Assembly: GCF_002205845.1 (NCBI RefSeq) | Contig: NZ_NISI01000010.1 | Span: 62,001-126,000 of the forward strand | Source: Roseateles puraquae | GTDB taxonomy: Bacteria > Pseudomonadota > Gammaproteobacteria > Burkholderiales > Burkholderiaceae_C | Direction: 5' to 3' | DNA: 64,000 nucleotides | Part shown: positions 35,362 through 43,667 of the stretch, in pieces | Layout: each line of letters starts with the position of its first letter | Numbering within the stretch: the stretch's first letter is position 1 | Made by a program: the position numbers and the translations under genes | Notes under the pieces: model-generated | What the model was told of the DNA's origin: nothing | The model's input: the letters and a program-made list of their open reading frames with translations, nothing else | Database searches by the model: none

Positions 35362-35939
35362 GTGGAAGCACTCCTCGTCTCGACTGGTGTCGTCGCTCTC
35401 GCCGAGATTGGCGACAAAACCCAACTCCTCGCCTTCATCCTGGCCGCTCGCTTCAAGAAGCCGTGGCCCATCATCGCCGGCATCCTGTGCGCCACCATCG
35501 TGAATCACGGCGTCGCCGGCGCCTTGGGCGCTTGGATCACCTCAGCAGTCTCTCCCGCGATCCTCCGCTGGGTGCTGGGTGCCTCGTTCATCGGCATGGC
35601 CATCTGGACCTGATTCCCGACAAGATCGAGGAAGAAGAGACGCAGGTCGCGAAGCGCTTCGGCGTCTTCGGGGCCACGTTGATTACCTTCTTCCTCGCCG
35701 AGATGGGCGACAAGACGCAGATCGCCACCGTGGCCTTGGCGGCTCACTATGCCAACCCAGTTTGGGTGGTCATCGGAACCACGCTGGGGATGCTCTTGGC
35801 CGACGTGCCGGCCGTGTTCATCGGCGACAAGCTCGCCAACAGAATTCCGATGAAGCTGGTGCACTCCATCGCTGCGGCGATCTTCGCCGTGCTGGGCGTT
35901 GCAACGCTTCTGGGTGCGGGATCAGGCTTTGGCTTCTGA
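35362..35939 (+). pseudogene. TMEM165/GDT1-family (UPF0016) Mn2+ exporter with a -1 base frameshift
   Basis: The family has two repeats, each with E-x-G-D-K-T. The first repeat (ALAEIGDKTQLLAFILAARF) is read from GTG 35362 and stops at TGA 35611-35613 after GMAIWT; the second repeat (LAEMGDKTQIATVALAAHYA) continues in another frame to 35939, preceded by LIPDKIEEEE. Inserting one C in ACCTGATT (about 35610) would join the two into a normal protein of about 190 aa. Either the gene is inactivated, a recoding event occurs, or there is a sequencing error. It lies directly behind a Mn2+ riboswitch. Confidence 0.85.
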
Positions 35940-36004
35940 AGTGGTCCCCAGGCGCCCTTGAGTGCAAGCGCGGTTTCTGGACAGGCGTCGATGCCGAAGT
36001 ACCC

Positions 36005-36274
36005 TCAGAGGTACTTCGAGATGGCCTTGAATTCCTGGATGGCGTCACGGGCGCTTTGCTTGCCCTCGTGCACGGCCTTGTCCAGGCAATGGTCGATATG
36101 GTCGTGAACCAGTGCCCGCTTGGCATTGGTGATCGCACTCTCCACGGCCTGCAGCTGCTGGGCGATGTCGAGGCAGCTGCGCTCTTCCTCAAGCATGGTG
36201 ACGATGCTCTTCAGATGCCCCTGGGCCCGCTTGAGGCGCTTCAGCACCTCGGAATGAGTAGTGTGAATCGTCAT
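36005..36274 (-). CDS. CsoR-type metal-sensing repressor
   Basis: 89 aa. Family sequence VLKRLKRAQGHLKSIVTMLEEERSCLDIAQQLQAVESAITNAKRALVHDHIDHCL. Ligand positions Cys34, His59 and Cys63 reproduce the Cys-His-Cys spacing of copper CsoR, so Cu(I) (or Ni in InrS-like proteins) is a likelier effector than in the RcnR encoded 1 kb away. A G-rich palindrome lies just upstream of the start. An ATG at 36283 in the same frame is an alternative start. Confidence 0.85.
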   Translation of the reverse strand: MTIHTTHSEVLKRLKRAQGHLKSIVTMLEEERSCLDIAQQLQAVESAITNAKRALVHDHIDHCLDKAVHEGKQSARDAIQEFKAISKYL

Positions 36275-36284
36275 GATTCGCATC

Positions 36285-36300
36285 CTATCCGGGGGGATAG
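36285..36300. promoter_or_regulatory. Palindromic CsoR-type operator
   Basis: CTATCCGGGGGGATAG is a perfect 6-bp inverted repeat (CTATCC/GGATAG) around GGGG, directly upstream of the csoR-like start. A TTGACA hexamer follows at 36310-36315. This G-tract palindrome fits CsoR/InrS-family operators and would permit autoregulation and control of a divergent transcript. Confidence 0.75.
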
Positions 36301-36329
36301 GAATTTTCGTTGACAAGGGTGATTTCGCA

Positions 36330-36437
36330 GTGCAACAATTTTGGCATTCCCACTTCGGAGCCCAGTGCGTGGACAGTGCCAGTTGTTGCAGCGATTCCGT
36401 GCGTGCCGTGATGGCCGCCGCCTGCCAGGCCATCTGA
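36330..36437 (+). CDS. Possible Cys/His-rich short peptide divergent from csoR
   Basis: 35 codons from GTG: MQQFWHSHFGAQC then VDSASCCSDSVRAV. It contains three cysteines (two adjacent) and two histidines and starts about 30 bp downstream of the CsoR operator, with AAGGG 11 bp before the GTG. A role in metal binding or as a metal-responsive leader peptide is only inference; it may be spurious. Confidence 0.35.
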   Translation: MQQFWHSHFGAQCVDSASCCSDSVRAVMAAACQAI

Positions 36438-36587
36438 CGCCCGCTCCGGGCTGCTGGCCTCGCAGGCCGTAGCCCTCTACTTCTTCAGTTCGCGAATCGC
36501 CCCATGGCGATACCGTGGCCTATTGGCCAGGGCATCCCATGGTCGCTCACCGTCCGCAGCACGCCTCCAACGTCCAGGAGAGCAGTG

Positions 36588-36758
36588 ATGCGCAAATCCA
36601 TTCCCACCGATCCCGTGCGCACGCCGTCGTGCCCGGTCACGACGCAGCTCCATCGCCAGGCCCGCCATCCCAGCCTTGCCGAGCGCGTGGCCGCTCTGGA
36701 CCGCCTCACGGCCTGGCCCACTCTGCGGCTGCGCTGCGCCTTGCGCCAGCCGGCCTGA
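36588..36758 (+). CDS. Short ORF with good ribosome-binding site, unknown
   Basis: 56 aa starting MRKSIPTDPVRT and including SLAERVAALDRLTAWPTLRLRCALRQ. AGGAGAG lies 6 bp upstream of the ATG. First of three short ORFs in the leader of the magnesium-type operon. No family recognised. Confidence 0.45.
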   Translation: MRKSIPTDPVRTPSCPVTTQLHRQARHPSLAERVAALDRLTAWPTLRLRCALRQPA

Positions 36759-36787
36759 ACCGCTTCCACCCAACGACAGGAGCTGCC

Positions 36788-36889
36788 ATGGACCCCGACC
36801 CTAGTTGGCGCCACTGCGCGCCACCTCACCCCGCACTTTCCACTTGTACTCAAAACCCGGCACCGCCGCGGAGGACTGGTCTCGCCTGA
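36788..36889 (+). CDS. MgtL-like proline-rich leader peptide
   Basis: 33 aa with an AGGAG 5 bp upstream. The N-terminus MDPDPS closely parallels the MgtL leader (MEPDPTP) of enterobacterial mgtA, whose acidic/proline run destabilises ribosomes at low Mg2+ and so controls transcription into the transporter gene. Further prolines follow (CAPPHPALS, NPAPPRR). It lies about 300 bp upstream of an NRAMP-related transporter and an MgtC gene, so a Mg2+-sensing leader function is a reasonable inference. Confidence 0.55.
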   Translation: MDPDPSWRHCAPPHPALSTCTQNPAPPRRTGLA

Positions 36890-36930
36890 GCGCGACGACG
36901 GTGTCTCCGCACCTGCCGCAGGAGATACCG

Positions 36931-37068
36931 ATGACCCTCAAGTTCCGTTCGCTGGCAGCAGCCATCTTCATGGGCCGACTGCTCCGGCGCGCTCTTCGCC
37001 CCGCAATCCAGCACCCTCGGCATCAGGCTTTCGGCTTGCTCGTCGCCGGCCCCGGTGCAGAGCGCTGA
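36931..37068 (+). CDS. Short ORF preceding the NRAMP-like gene
   Basis: 45 aa: MTLKFRSLAAAIFMGRLLRRALRP and a Pro/His/Gly-containing tail. GCAGGAGA precedes the ATG by 5 bp. It ends 22 bp before the transporter start. Possibly a small membrane-associated or leader peptide; no homology claimed. Confidence 0.45.
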   Translation: MTLKFRSLAAAIFMGRLLRRALRPAIQHPRHQAFGLLVAGPGAER

Positions 37069-37090
37069 ATGCGCCGCGAGGAGGATTCCC

Positions 37091-38764
37091 ATGAATTCCA
37101 CAAACCTGCTCAACGCCGCGCCTGTGCCGCCGCACGCCGGCGCAGCCCTGGATACAGCGCACGTCGGCGACATCCGAGGTGCGCTCGGAACCATCAAGCT
37201 TGGTGACGCCGGCCACGAGCGTGGCCTGTTTCGGCGCCTCAAGACGCTGCTGGCCATCCTGGGGCCGGGCCTCATCGTGATGGTCGGCGACAACGACGCG
37301 GGAGCGTTCTCGACCTATGCACAGGCGGGGCAGAACTACGGCACCACCTTGCTCTGGACGCTCGCGCTGCTGATCCCGGTGCTCTATGTGAACCAGGAGA
37401 TGGTGCTGCGCCTGGGCGCGGTGACCGGGGTGGGCCACGCGCGACTGATCCTCGAGCGCTTCGGCAAGTTCTGGGGCGCCTTCAGCGTCATCGACTTGTT
37501 CCTGCTGAATGCGTTGACCATCGTCACCGAGTTCATCGGCATCGCGCTCGGCCTGGACTATCTGGGCATTCCCCGGCTCCCGGGAGTTGGCATTGCCGCG
37601 GTGTTGGTCATGATGGCGGCCAGCACGGGCGACTTCCGTCGATTCGAACGCTTCGCGCTGATCCTGGTGCTGGGCAGCCTCTTGTTGTTGCCGCTGTTCG
37701 TCATGGTGCATCCCCCGATGGGACAGGTGGTGCACGACTTCAGCACCGTGCAGATGCCGAAGGACGGCAAGCTCAGCGACGTGATGTTGCTCATCATCGG
37801 CATCGTCGGCACGACGATCGCGCCATGGCAGTTGTTTTTCCAGCAGAGCTATGTGATCGACAAGCGCATCACGCCGCGCTTCATCCGCTACGAACGCCTC
37901 GACCTTTGGCTGGGCATCGTGCTGGTGGTGCTGGGGGCGGTTGCCTTGATCAGTCTCGTGGCCCATTGCTTTGCCGGAAAGCCGGAATTCGGCCAATTCA
38001 CCGACGCGCTGGGCGTCGCCCGTGGCCTGGCCCAGTACCACGGCCATGGGGCCGGAACGCTGTTCGCGCTGGCGTTGATCGACGCCAGCGTGATCGGCGC
38101 GGCGGCGGTGTCGCTGTCCACCGCCTACGCGGTGGGCGACGTGCTGTCGGTAAACCACTCCCTGCATCGCAAGCCCCGCGAGGCCAAGGGCTTCTATCTC
38201 GTTTACTGCGGGCTGATCGTGCTGGCAGCGGCCCTGGTGCTGCTGCCTGGCGTCCCGCTCGGGCTGCTGACCAACGCGGTGCAGACCTTGGCCGGCGTGC
38301 TGCTGCCCAGCGCATCGGTCTTTCTGCTACTGCTGTGCAATGACCGCCAGGTGCTGGGCCCGTGGGTCAATGGCCGCTGGACCAACGCCTTCACCTCGGC
38401 CGTGGTGGCGGTGCTGGTGATCCTGTCGACCGTGCTGACGGCCGCAGTGATCTTCCCCGACATCGGCGAGAACCAGATCGTCGCGATCCTGGTCGGCGGG
38501 GGCGTGCTGGCCACGCTGATCGGCTTGGCGACCTTGGCGATGCGAGCCTATCGCGCGGCGGTCAGGCCTCGGTCGCAGCACCATGGGCGGGAGTTCAACC
38601 CACGGCAGATGGAGCAGTGGCGCATGCCGCCCTTGCATCTGCTGGAGCCGGCCCAGCTCACGTCATCGACGCGGCTCTGGATGGGTGTGCTGCGCTTGTA
38701 TCTGGTGCTGGCGGTCGCGATGGTTGCCGTGCGCGTCCTGCAACTGGCCTTTGCCCAGGCCTGA
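37091..38764 (+). CDS. NRAMP-related divalent metal (probable Mg2+) transporter
   Basis: 557 aa, about 11 membrane spans. GAGGAGG precedes the ATG by 7 bp. TM1 reads GPGLIVMVGDNDAGAF, where canonical NRAMP proteins have DPGN; here Asp67-Asn68-Asp69. TM6 reads TTIAPWQLFFQQS, where Mn/Fe transporters have the metal-binding Met of MPH replaced here by Ala244. Loss of that methionine is the feature of NRAMP-related magnesium transporters. Together with mgtC downstream and the MgtL-like leader upstream, Mg2+ is the favoured substrate over Mn2+. It heads an operon with porin, mgtC and CDF genes. Confidence 0.82.
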   Translation: MNSTNLLNAAPVPPHAGAALDTAHVGDIRGALGTIKLGDAGHERGLFRRLKTLLAILGPGLIVMVGDNDAGAFSTYAQAGQNYGTTLLWTLALLIPVLYVNQEMVLRLGAVTGVGHARLILERFGKFWGAFSVIDLFLLNALTIVTEFIGIALGLDYLGIPRLPGVGIAAVLVMMAASTGDFRRFERFALILVLGSLLLLPLFVMVHPPMGQVVHDFSTVQMPKDGKLSDVMLLIIGIVGTTIAPWQLFFQQSYVIDKRITPRFIRYERLDLWLGIVLVVLGAVALISLVAHCFAGKPEFGQFTDALGVARGLAQYHGHGAGTLFALALIDASVIGAAAVSLSTAYAVGDVLSVNHSLHRKPREAKGFYLVYCGLIVLAAALVLLPGVPLGLLTNAVQTLAGVLLPSASVFLLLLCNDRQVLGPWVNGRWTNAFTSAVVAVLVILSTVLTAAVIFPDIGENQIVAILVGGGVLATLIGLATLAMRAYRAAVRPRSQHHGREFNPRQMEQWRMPPLHLLEPAQLTSSTRLWMGVLRLYLVLAVAMVAVRVLQLAFAQA

Positions 38765-38847
38765 CCCACGCATTCATCGGTGATTCGCGTCCGGCGGGGG
38801 CTCCCAATCCCGCCGTGCTTCGCCACACAAATATTTGAAATGAAGAA

Positions 38848-40248
38848 ATGATGATCAAACTTCTGTCCAATATGACGTCGCGCCGGTCCGGCGCTCTTGC
38901 TTGGCTGGTCGCCGCGCTTGTCGGCGGTGGCTTGACGATGCAGGCTCAGGCGCAGACTCAGGAGGCAACGCGCGCCCCAGCGGCCCTGGCCACAGATGGC
39001 GCAAGCCAGGAAGACTGGAACTGGCATGTGCAGGCGACCAACACCACCCAGCGGCACGGCGCCTTCAACTCGCCCTACGTAGGCCCCAACAGCTTGCTGC
39101 CGCACGAAAGTGCCAAGGAGACGGTGGACGCAACGCTCTTCCTCGGCCTGCGGCTCTGGAAAGGCGGCGAGTTCTATATCAACCCAGAGCTCGACCAAGG
39201 CTACGGCTTGACCGGCACCCTGGGCGTTGCGGGCTTCACCAGCGGCGATGCCTACAAGGTCGGCCACGACAGCGCCTACGGCCGCCTGCACCGCGCATTC
39301 CTGCGCCAGACCATCCCACTAGGCACCGCGGCCAGCGAGGTCGAGTCCGGTGCCAACCAATTGGCAGGCAGCCGCCCAGATGAGCGGCTCACGCTGACGC
39401 TGGGCAAGATTTCGGTCGTCGACCTGTTCGACAGCAACAGCTACGCCCATGATCCGCGGGCGGACTTCCTGAACTGGTCGATCATCGACGGGGGCGCATT
39501 CGACTACGCCGCCGATTCCTGGGGCTTCAGCTCGGGCGCAACCGCCGAATGGGTGCGGGGCGACTGGTCGCTGCGAGCCGGCTTCTATGCCATGTCCAAG
39601 GTGCCGAACGGCGAAACATTGGACGGGAAGTTCGGTCAGCGCCAGTGGCTGATCGAGGCCGAGCGCCGCTACAGCTGGATGGGGCGCCCGGGCGCCGTGC
39701 GCCTGCTGGGCTTCGCCACCGAGGCACGCATGGCGGGCTATGCCGACGTGCTGGACCAGGCCCAGGCCACCGGGCAGATGCCCACGGACCTGGCGCCGCT
39801 GCGCAGGTTCCAGCGCAAACATGGCCTGGCGTTCAACGCCGAGCAGGAGGTGGCCCAGGGCATCGGCGCCTTCGTTCGCTACAGCTGGAACGATGGTCGC
39901 ACCGAGGCCTATGACTTCACCGACATCAACCGCTCGATCGCGGCAGGCCTGCAGGTCAAGGGCGGTCTTTGGCAGCAACCGGAGCACACGCTGGGCGTGG
40001 CCCTGGCGTCAAACGGCTTGTCGAGCCCGGCCCGGCAGTTCTTCGCGGCTGGTGGAGTGGGCATCCTGGTCGGGGACGGCATGCTTGCGCACTATGCGAA
40101 CGAGCGGATCCTGGAGGCCTACTACAAGGTCCCGCTGGGCCGCTGGCTGTCCGTGACCGGCGACTACCAGCATGTGCGCAACCCGGCCTACAACGCGGAC
40201 CGCGGGCCGGTCTCGGTCTTTGCATTGCGTCTGCATGCGGAGTACTGA
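38848..40248 (+). CDS. OprB-family carbohydrate-type porin
   Basis: 466 aa with a Sec signal (about 1-37, cleaved near AQAQ-TQEA). The mature protein has amphipathic beta-strand patterning, with a terminal aromatic (final residues ALRLHAEY) as in outer membrane barrels. Landmarks DATLFLGLRLWKGGEFYINPELDQGYGLTGTLGVAGFTSGDAYKVG and LTLGKISVVDLFDSNSYAHDPRADFLNW match the OprB family. In this operon it may supply outer membrane passage for the cation rather than a sugar. It ends 3 bp before mgtC. Confidence 0.85.
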   Translation: MMIKLLSNMTSRRSGALAWLVAALVGGGLTMQAQAQTQEATRAPAALATDGASQEDWNWHVQATNTTQRHGAFNSPYVGPNSLLPHESAKETVDATLFLGLRLWKGGEFYINPELDQGYGLTGTLGVAGFTSGDAYKVGHDSAYGRLHRAFLRQTIPLGTAASEVESGANQLAGSRPDERLTLTLGKISVVDLFDSNSYAHDPRADFLNWSIIDGGAFDYAADSWGFSSGATAEWVRGDWSLRAGFYAMSKVPNGETLDGKFGQRQWLIEAERRYSWMGRPGAVRLLGFATEARMAGYADVLDQAQATGQMPTDLAPLRRFQRKHGLAFNAEQEVAQGIGAFVRYSWNDGRTEAYDFTDINRSIAAGLQVKGGLWQQPEHTLGVALASNGLSSPARQFFAAGGVGILVGDGMLAHYANERILEAYYKVPLGRWLSVTGDYQHVRNPAYNADRGPVSVFALRLHAEY

Positions 40249-40251
40249 TCG

Positions 40252-40968
40252 ATGCAAGCCCTGCACAACCTGAATCTCGGGTCGTTGCTGGACACTTTGT
40301 TCAGCGTGAGTGCCGCCTTTGCCTTGGGTGGGCTCATCGGCCTGGAGCGCCAATGGCGCCAGCGCACGGCGGGGCTGCGCACCAATGCGCTGGTGGCTGT
40401 GGCCTCGGCCGTCTTTGTGGACATGGCGCAGCGGCTCGGGGGCAATGACGCCGCCGTGCATGTGGTGGCCTATGTCGTCTCCGGCGTTGGCTTCCTGGGC
40501 GCCGGCGCCATCATGAAGGAAGGCGCCAATGTCATCGGCCTGAACACAGCGGCGACGCTGTGGGGCTCGGCCGCCGTCGGCGCCTGCGCGGGGGCTGACC
40601 TGCTCGGCGAAGCCGTCGTGGCTGCGCTCTTCGTGCTCGCCAGCAATACGCTGCTGCGCCCAGTGGTGAACCGCATCAACCGCCGCCCGGTCCAGGAAGA
40701 AGCCAGCGAGGCCACCTATGCGGTCTACGTCGTCTGCGAGCGCAGCTGCCAGGCCGAGGTGCACGAACGCCTGATCGAGCTGCTGGAGGAAGCGAGCTAT
40801 CCCGTCCGGTCGGTGGATCAGCATCCCTTCGGACAAAACGATGCCGAGATCGAGGCCACGCTTTACGCCACCGCGGTCGTACCGGAGCAACTCGACGAGG
40901 TCATGGCGCGCCTCGAGGCCGTGCCGGGTGTCGTGCAGGCGTTCTGGAATGCGAGCGCCGAAGAATGA
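40252..40968 (+). CDS. mgtC: MgtC/SapB-family protein
   Basis: 238 aa. The N-terminal membrane domain (about 1-140) shows GLIGLERQWRQRTAGLRTNALVAV and VSGVGFLGAGAIMKEGANVIGLNTAATLWGSAAVGACAGA, the MgtC signature. The C-terminal about 90 residues form an ACT-like cytoplasmic domain (YAVYVVCERSCQAEVHERLIELL...VPGVVQAFWNA). MgtC proteins help growth at low Mg2+ and modulate the F-type ATP synthase. Three bases separate it from the porin stop, so co-translation is likely. Confidence 0.92.
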   Translation: MQALHNLNLGSLLDTLFSVSAAFALGGLIGLERQWRQRTAGLRTNALVAVASAVFVDMAQRLGGNDAAVHVVAYVVSGVGFLGAGAIMKEGANVIGLNTAATLWGSAAVGACAGADLLGEAVVAALFVLASNTLLRPVVNRINRRPVQEEASEATYAVYVVCERSCQAEVHERLIELLEEASYPVRSVDQHPFGQNDAEIEATLYATAVVPEQLDEVMARLEAVPGVVQAFWNASAEE

Positions 40969-40999
40969 TGCGAGTCAACCTCAACGGGAGACCTTTGAC

Positions 41000-41956
41000 G
41001 TGAATCCGATGCCCCCCACCCCTGAAGACACCGAAGACAGCGAGCACAGCCCCGCCGAGCGCGCGGCGGCCGCATCCCGGAGCACTTGGGTCAGCGTGGC
41101 GGTCAACTTGCTGCTGACCTCCGTGCAAATCACGGCAGGCCTGCTGACCAAGTCCCAAGGTCTAGTGGCCGATGGGGTGCATTCGCTGTCGGACCTCGTC
41201 GCCGACTTCGTGGTGCTGCTGGCCAACCGCCACAGCCAGAAGGATGCGGACCAGGATCACCCCTATGGCCACCACCGCTACGAGACGGCGGCCTCCCTGG
41301 TACTGGGCCTGCTGCTGCTCGGTGTCGGCGTGGGCATGCTGTGGTCATCGATCACGAAGCTGGAACAGCCCGAGACCATCGCGCAGGTTCACATGGCGGC
41401 GCTGTGGGTGGCCCTCGGCGCGCTGACCGCCAAGGAACTGCTGTTCCGCTACATGCTGGCCGTCGCGAAGCGGATCAAGTCCAGCATGCTCGTGGCCAAC
41501 GCCTGGCATGCGAGGTCGGACGCCGCGTCCTCACTGGTCGTTGGCATCGGCATCATCGGCAACCTGGCGGGCTATCCGATCCTGGATCCCATCGCGGCGG
41601 CCATCGTCGGCTTCATGGTGTCGAAGATGGGCTGGGAGTTCGGCTGGGACGCGCTGCACGACCTGATGGACCGAGCGGCGGACGAAGAGGAAGTCGAAGC
41701 CATCCGTCGGACGCTGGCGGACACGCCCGGCATTCAGGGCGTGCATGACATCCGCACGCGCAAGATGGGCGACATGGTCGTGGCGGACGCGCATATCGAG
41801 GTCGACGCCACCCTGAGCGTGGAGGCGGGACATGAGATCGCCGTTGAAGCACGGCGACGCGTAATGCAGCGCCATCGGGTCCTGAACCTAATGACCCATG
41901 TTGATCCTTGGCGTCGGCCGGATAGAGACCACGAGACGACTGAGGCCGTTCCGTAA
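41000..41956 (+). CDS. Cation diffusion facilitator (CDF) transporter
   Basis: 318 aa, GTG start with GGGAG 9 bp upstream (ATG 41009 alternative). Six membrane spans; metal sites HxxxD in TM2 (GLVADGVHSLSDLVADFVV) and TM5 (NAWHARSDAASSLVV), the loop DHPYGHHRYET, and a C-terminal cytoplasmic domain (TPGIQGVHDIRTRKMGDMVVADAHIEVDATLSV). It exports divalent cations by proton antiport. It follows mgtC after 31 bp and closes the operon. Confidence 0.92.
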   Translation: MNPMPPTPEDTEDSEHSPAERAAAASRSTWVSVAVNLLLTSVQITAGLLTKSQGLVADGVHSLSDLVADFVVLLANRHSQKDADQDHPYGHHRYETAASLVLGLLLLGVGVGMLWSSITKLEQPETIAQVHMAALWVALGALTAKELLFRYMLAVAKRIKSSMLVANAWHARSDAASSLVVGIGIIGNLAGYPILDPIAAAIVGFMVSKMGWEFGWDALHDLMDRAADEEEVEAIRRTLADTPGIQGVHDIRTRKMGDMVVADAHIEVDATLSVEAGHEIAVEARRRVMQRHRVLNLMTHVDPWRRPDRDHETTEAVP

Positions 41957-42049
41957 GCCAGGTGCATTGGAATCTTCTGGGCAAAGCGATTGCCTGCGAA
42001 AACCGCCGGTACATCGGCCATCGCCGTCGTCCGCCGATACGCCGCCTCG

Positions 42050-42562
42050 TCAACGCCCTCGCCGTGCGAGCCGGAACTGCCAGGGCGGCTGCGGCGTTGG
42101 CTGTGCCCACAGACCTCGACGGTCACGACGCGCGTGCTGTTCGGCATAGGCATAGGCCTCCCTGTCGCGGGGCTCCTGTTCGCGCGCGAAGGCGAGGTAG
42201 TGCCACGCCAGCCCTGCTTCCAGGAGCGCCAAGCTGGAGTCCTTCCCGTCGACCAGGACCTTGCCGACCAGCCGGCCGTATCGGTCGCGCTTGTGGAAGA
42301 GGACGACGACCGATTTGTCGAATGTGGCGGCAGCCAGCGCTTGCCGTGCCGCGTGACCGAAGCGCTGGCGCCGCTCCGGGGCATCAATGCCGGCCAAGCG
42401 CACCTTGAAGGGATGCCCCGCCGCCAACACGGTCAGAGTGTCCCCGTCGGTGATGCCGACGACCCGGCCTTGCAGCGTGTCGCCCGATGCGGCTGCGTGA
42501 ATGATTGCCAGCAGGGCGAGTATTGCCAGGCTGCGCACACCAGGTTTCAGTAACAATCTCAT
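42050..42562 (-). CDS. Secreted thermonuclease-family (SNase) protein
   Basis: 170 aa. Signal peptide MRLLLKPGVRSLAILALLAIIHAAASG, then an SNase-like OB-fold: GDTLQGRVVGITDGDTLTVL, KVRLAGIDAPERRQ (catalytic Arg and Glu) and KRDRYGRLVGKVLVDG (second Arg). It cleaves nucleic acids in the periplasm or outside the cell. Start chosen at the signal peptide. The gene runs towards the CDF transporter (convergent). Confidence 0.88.
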   Translation of the reverse strand: MRLLLKPGVRSLAILALLAIIHAAASGDTLQGRVVGITDGDTLTVLAAGHPFKVRLAGIDAPERRQRFGHAARQALAAATFDKSVVVLFHKRDRYGRLVGKVLVDGKDSSLALLEAGLAWHYLAFAREQEPRDREAYAYAEQHARRDRRGLWAQPTPQPPWQFRLARRGR

Positions 42563-42626
42563 TCGGTCGGATCCGCCGGCCCCCGCTTCATCCTCCCTGA
42601 GCGGGCATCCGCATCGGATGTTCATC

Positions 42627-42652
42627 GGCCCGCCTGCGGGCCGCTTTTTTTT
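42627..42652 (+). terminator. Rho-independent terminator without an obvious upstream gene
   Basis: GGCCCGC-CT-GCGGGCC hairpin followed by GC and eight T residues. It would end plus-strand transcripts, but the only genes here are on the minus strand, so it may shield the recombinase-like gene region or be a relic. Confidence 0.75.
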
Positions 42653-42701
42653 GGAAGTCCCAAGCACTAAGTTGGCGAGCCTCTCAAGAGGCATCTCCTG
42701 C

Positions 42702-43667
42702 TCATGCGGCAAGCCGCACGATGGTGGCATCGTGCAGTTGGTTGAGGATCCTTCTGCGTGCCGGCTCCGCAGGAACGCCCGGACCGTGGGGCGGCATGCC
42801 GGCCTGGCCGCGGACCACGTCAACGTCGCGTGTTGCGTCCTGGGTGGTCGTCTGCATGTAGACCCTCCTGAGGAGCCGCGTGTTCGACAGGCTGGCGTCG
42901 CCCACCTCGCTCTCGTCCCCTGACCGCATCAGTGCCCAAACGGACCAGGGGTGCAGCGCGGCGCCGTCCCTGAGGCTCGCAACCAATGGCGACTTAGGGT
43001 TCAGGTCTTGCCCCCGCTCTTCCCGGAAGTCGCGATAGCGGCGCCAGATGCCGCTGAGGGTGGTCGGCAGCATCAGCGGCAATGGTCGCCAACTGCAGTG
43101 CAGCTCGCACGACCGACGCTTCGATGGGAGGTGCAGGTTGCCTACCGTGAGCAGGGCAATCTCCCGGGGTACGAGGGCACCCCAGAACCCGAGACCCAGC
43201 GCAAGGTTCTGGCGAGCCTCGCGCATGTCCCCTGCCACCAACTCGCCTGTCAGGACGAGGCGCACTCGCTCCGGCAGATCCTCGAGCGTGAATGCCGGCA
43301 GCTCAGCAGCGTCAGCGATCTGGCTCACGAGATCATGTTCGGCGGGGTCCCAGTCGATCCAGTGCCGGCGCGCGCAGAACGACAAGAACGATCGCGTGAT
43401 GCGGGCGGCCTGCAAGGCGCTTCGTGGCTTCAGCGGTTTAGCCTTGGGCTTGAAGAACGTCCGGTCCTCCATCAGGCAGGAAAGGTAGGCGGTCCAGTGG
43501 TCGGCTTTCAGCCGGCGGATCGTCGACACGCCTCTGGTTGCACAGAAGGCTGACAGTCGACCGACCTCCCCCTTGTAGGCGGTCCTGGCCGCCTCAGACA
43601 AGGTGAGCGTGTCGAGCCACTCAATTTCAGCGTCCGTCAGCGACCGGACTTTTGTGCTGTTTGCCAT
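42702..43667 (-). CDS. Tyrosine-recombinase-like protein, catalytic motifs not clear
   Basis: 321 aa. Residues about 10-110 resemble the SAM-like core-binding domain of phage integrases (LSEAARTAYKGEVGRLSAFCATRGVSTIRRLKADHWTAYL and ARITRSFLSFCARRHWI). The C-terminal part has LGLGFWGALVPREIALLTVGNL, similar to the first-arginine region, but a clean HxxR...Y set is not apparent, so catalysis is doubtful. It could instead act as a DNA-binding regulator. Its ATG lies inside a 34-bp palindrome shared with the divergent methyltransferase gene. Confidence 0.6.
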   Translation of the reverse strand: MANSTKVRSLTDAEIEWLDTLTLSEAARTAYKGEVGRLSAFCATRGVSTIRRLKADHWTAYLSCLMEDRTFFKPKAKPLKPRSALQAARITRSFLSFCARRHWIDWDPAEHDLVSQIADAAELPAFTLEDLPERVRLVLTGELVAGDMREARQNLALGLGFWGALVPREIALLTVGNLHLPSKRRSCELHCSWRPLPLMLPTTLSGIWRRYRDFREERGQDLNPKSPLVASLRDGAALHPWSVWALMRSGDESEVGDASLSNTRLLRRVYMQTTTQDATRDVDVVRGQAGMPPHGPGVPAEPARRRILNQLHDATIVRLAA

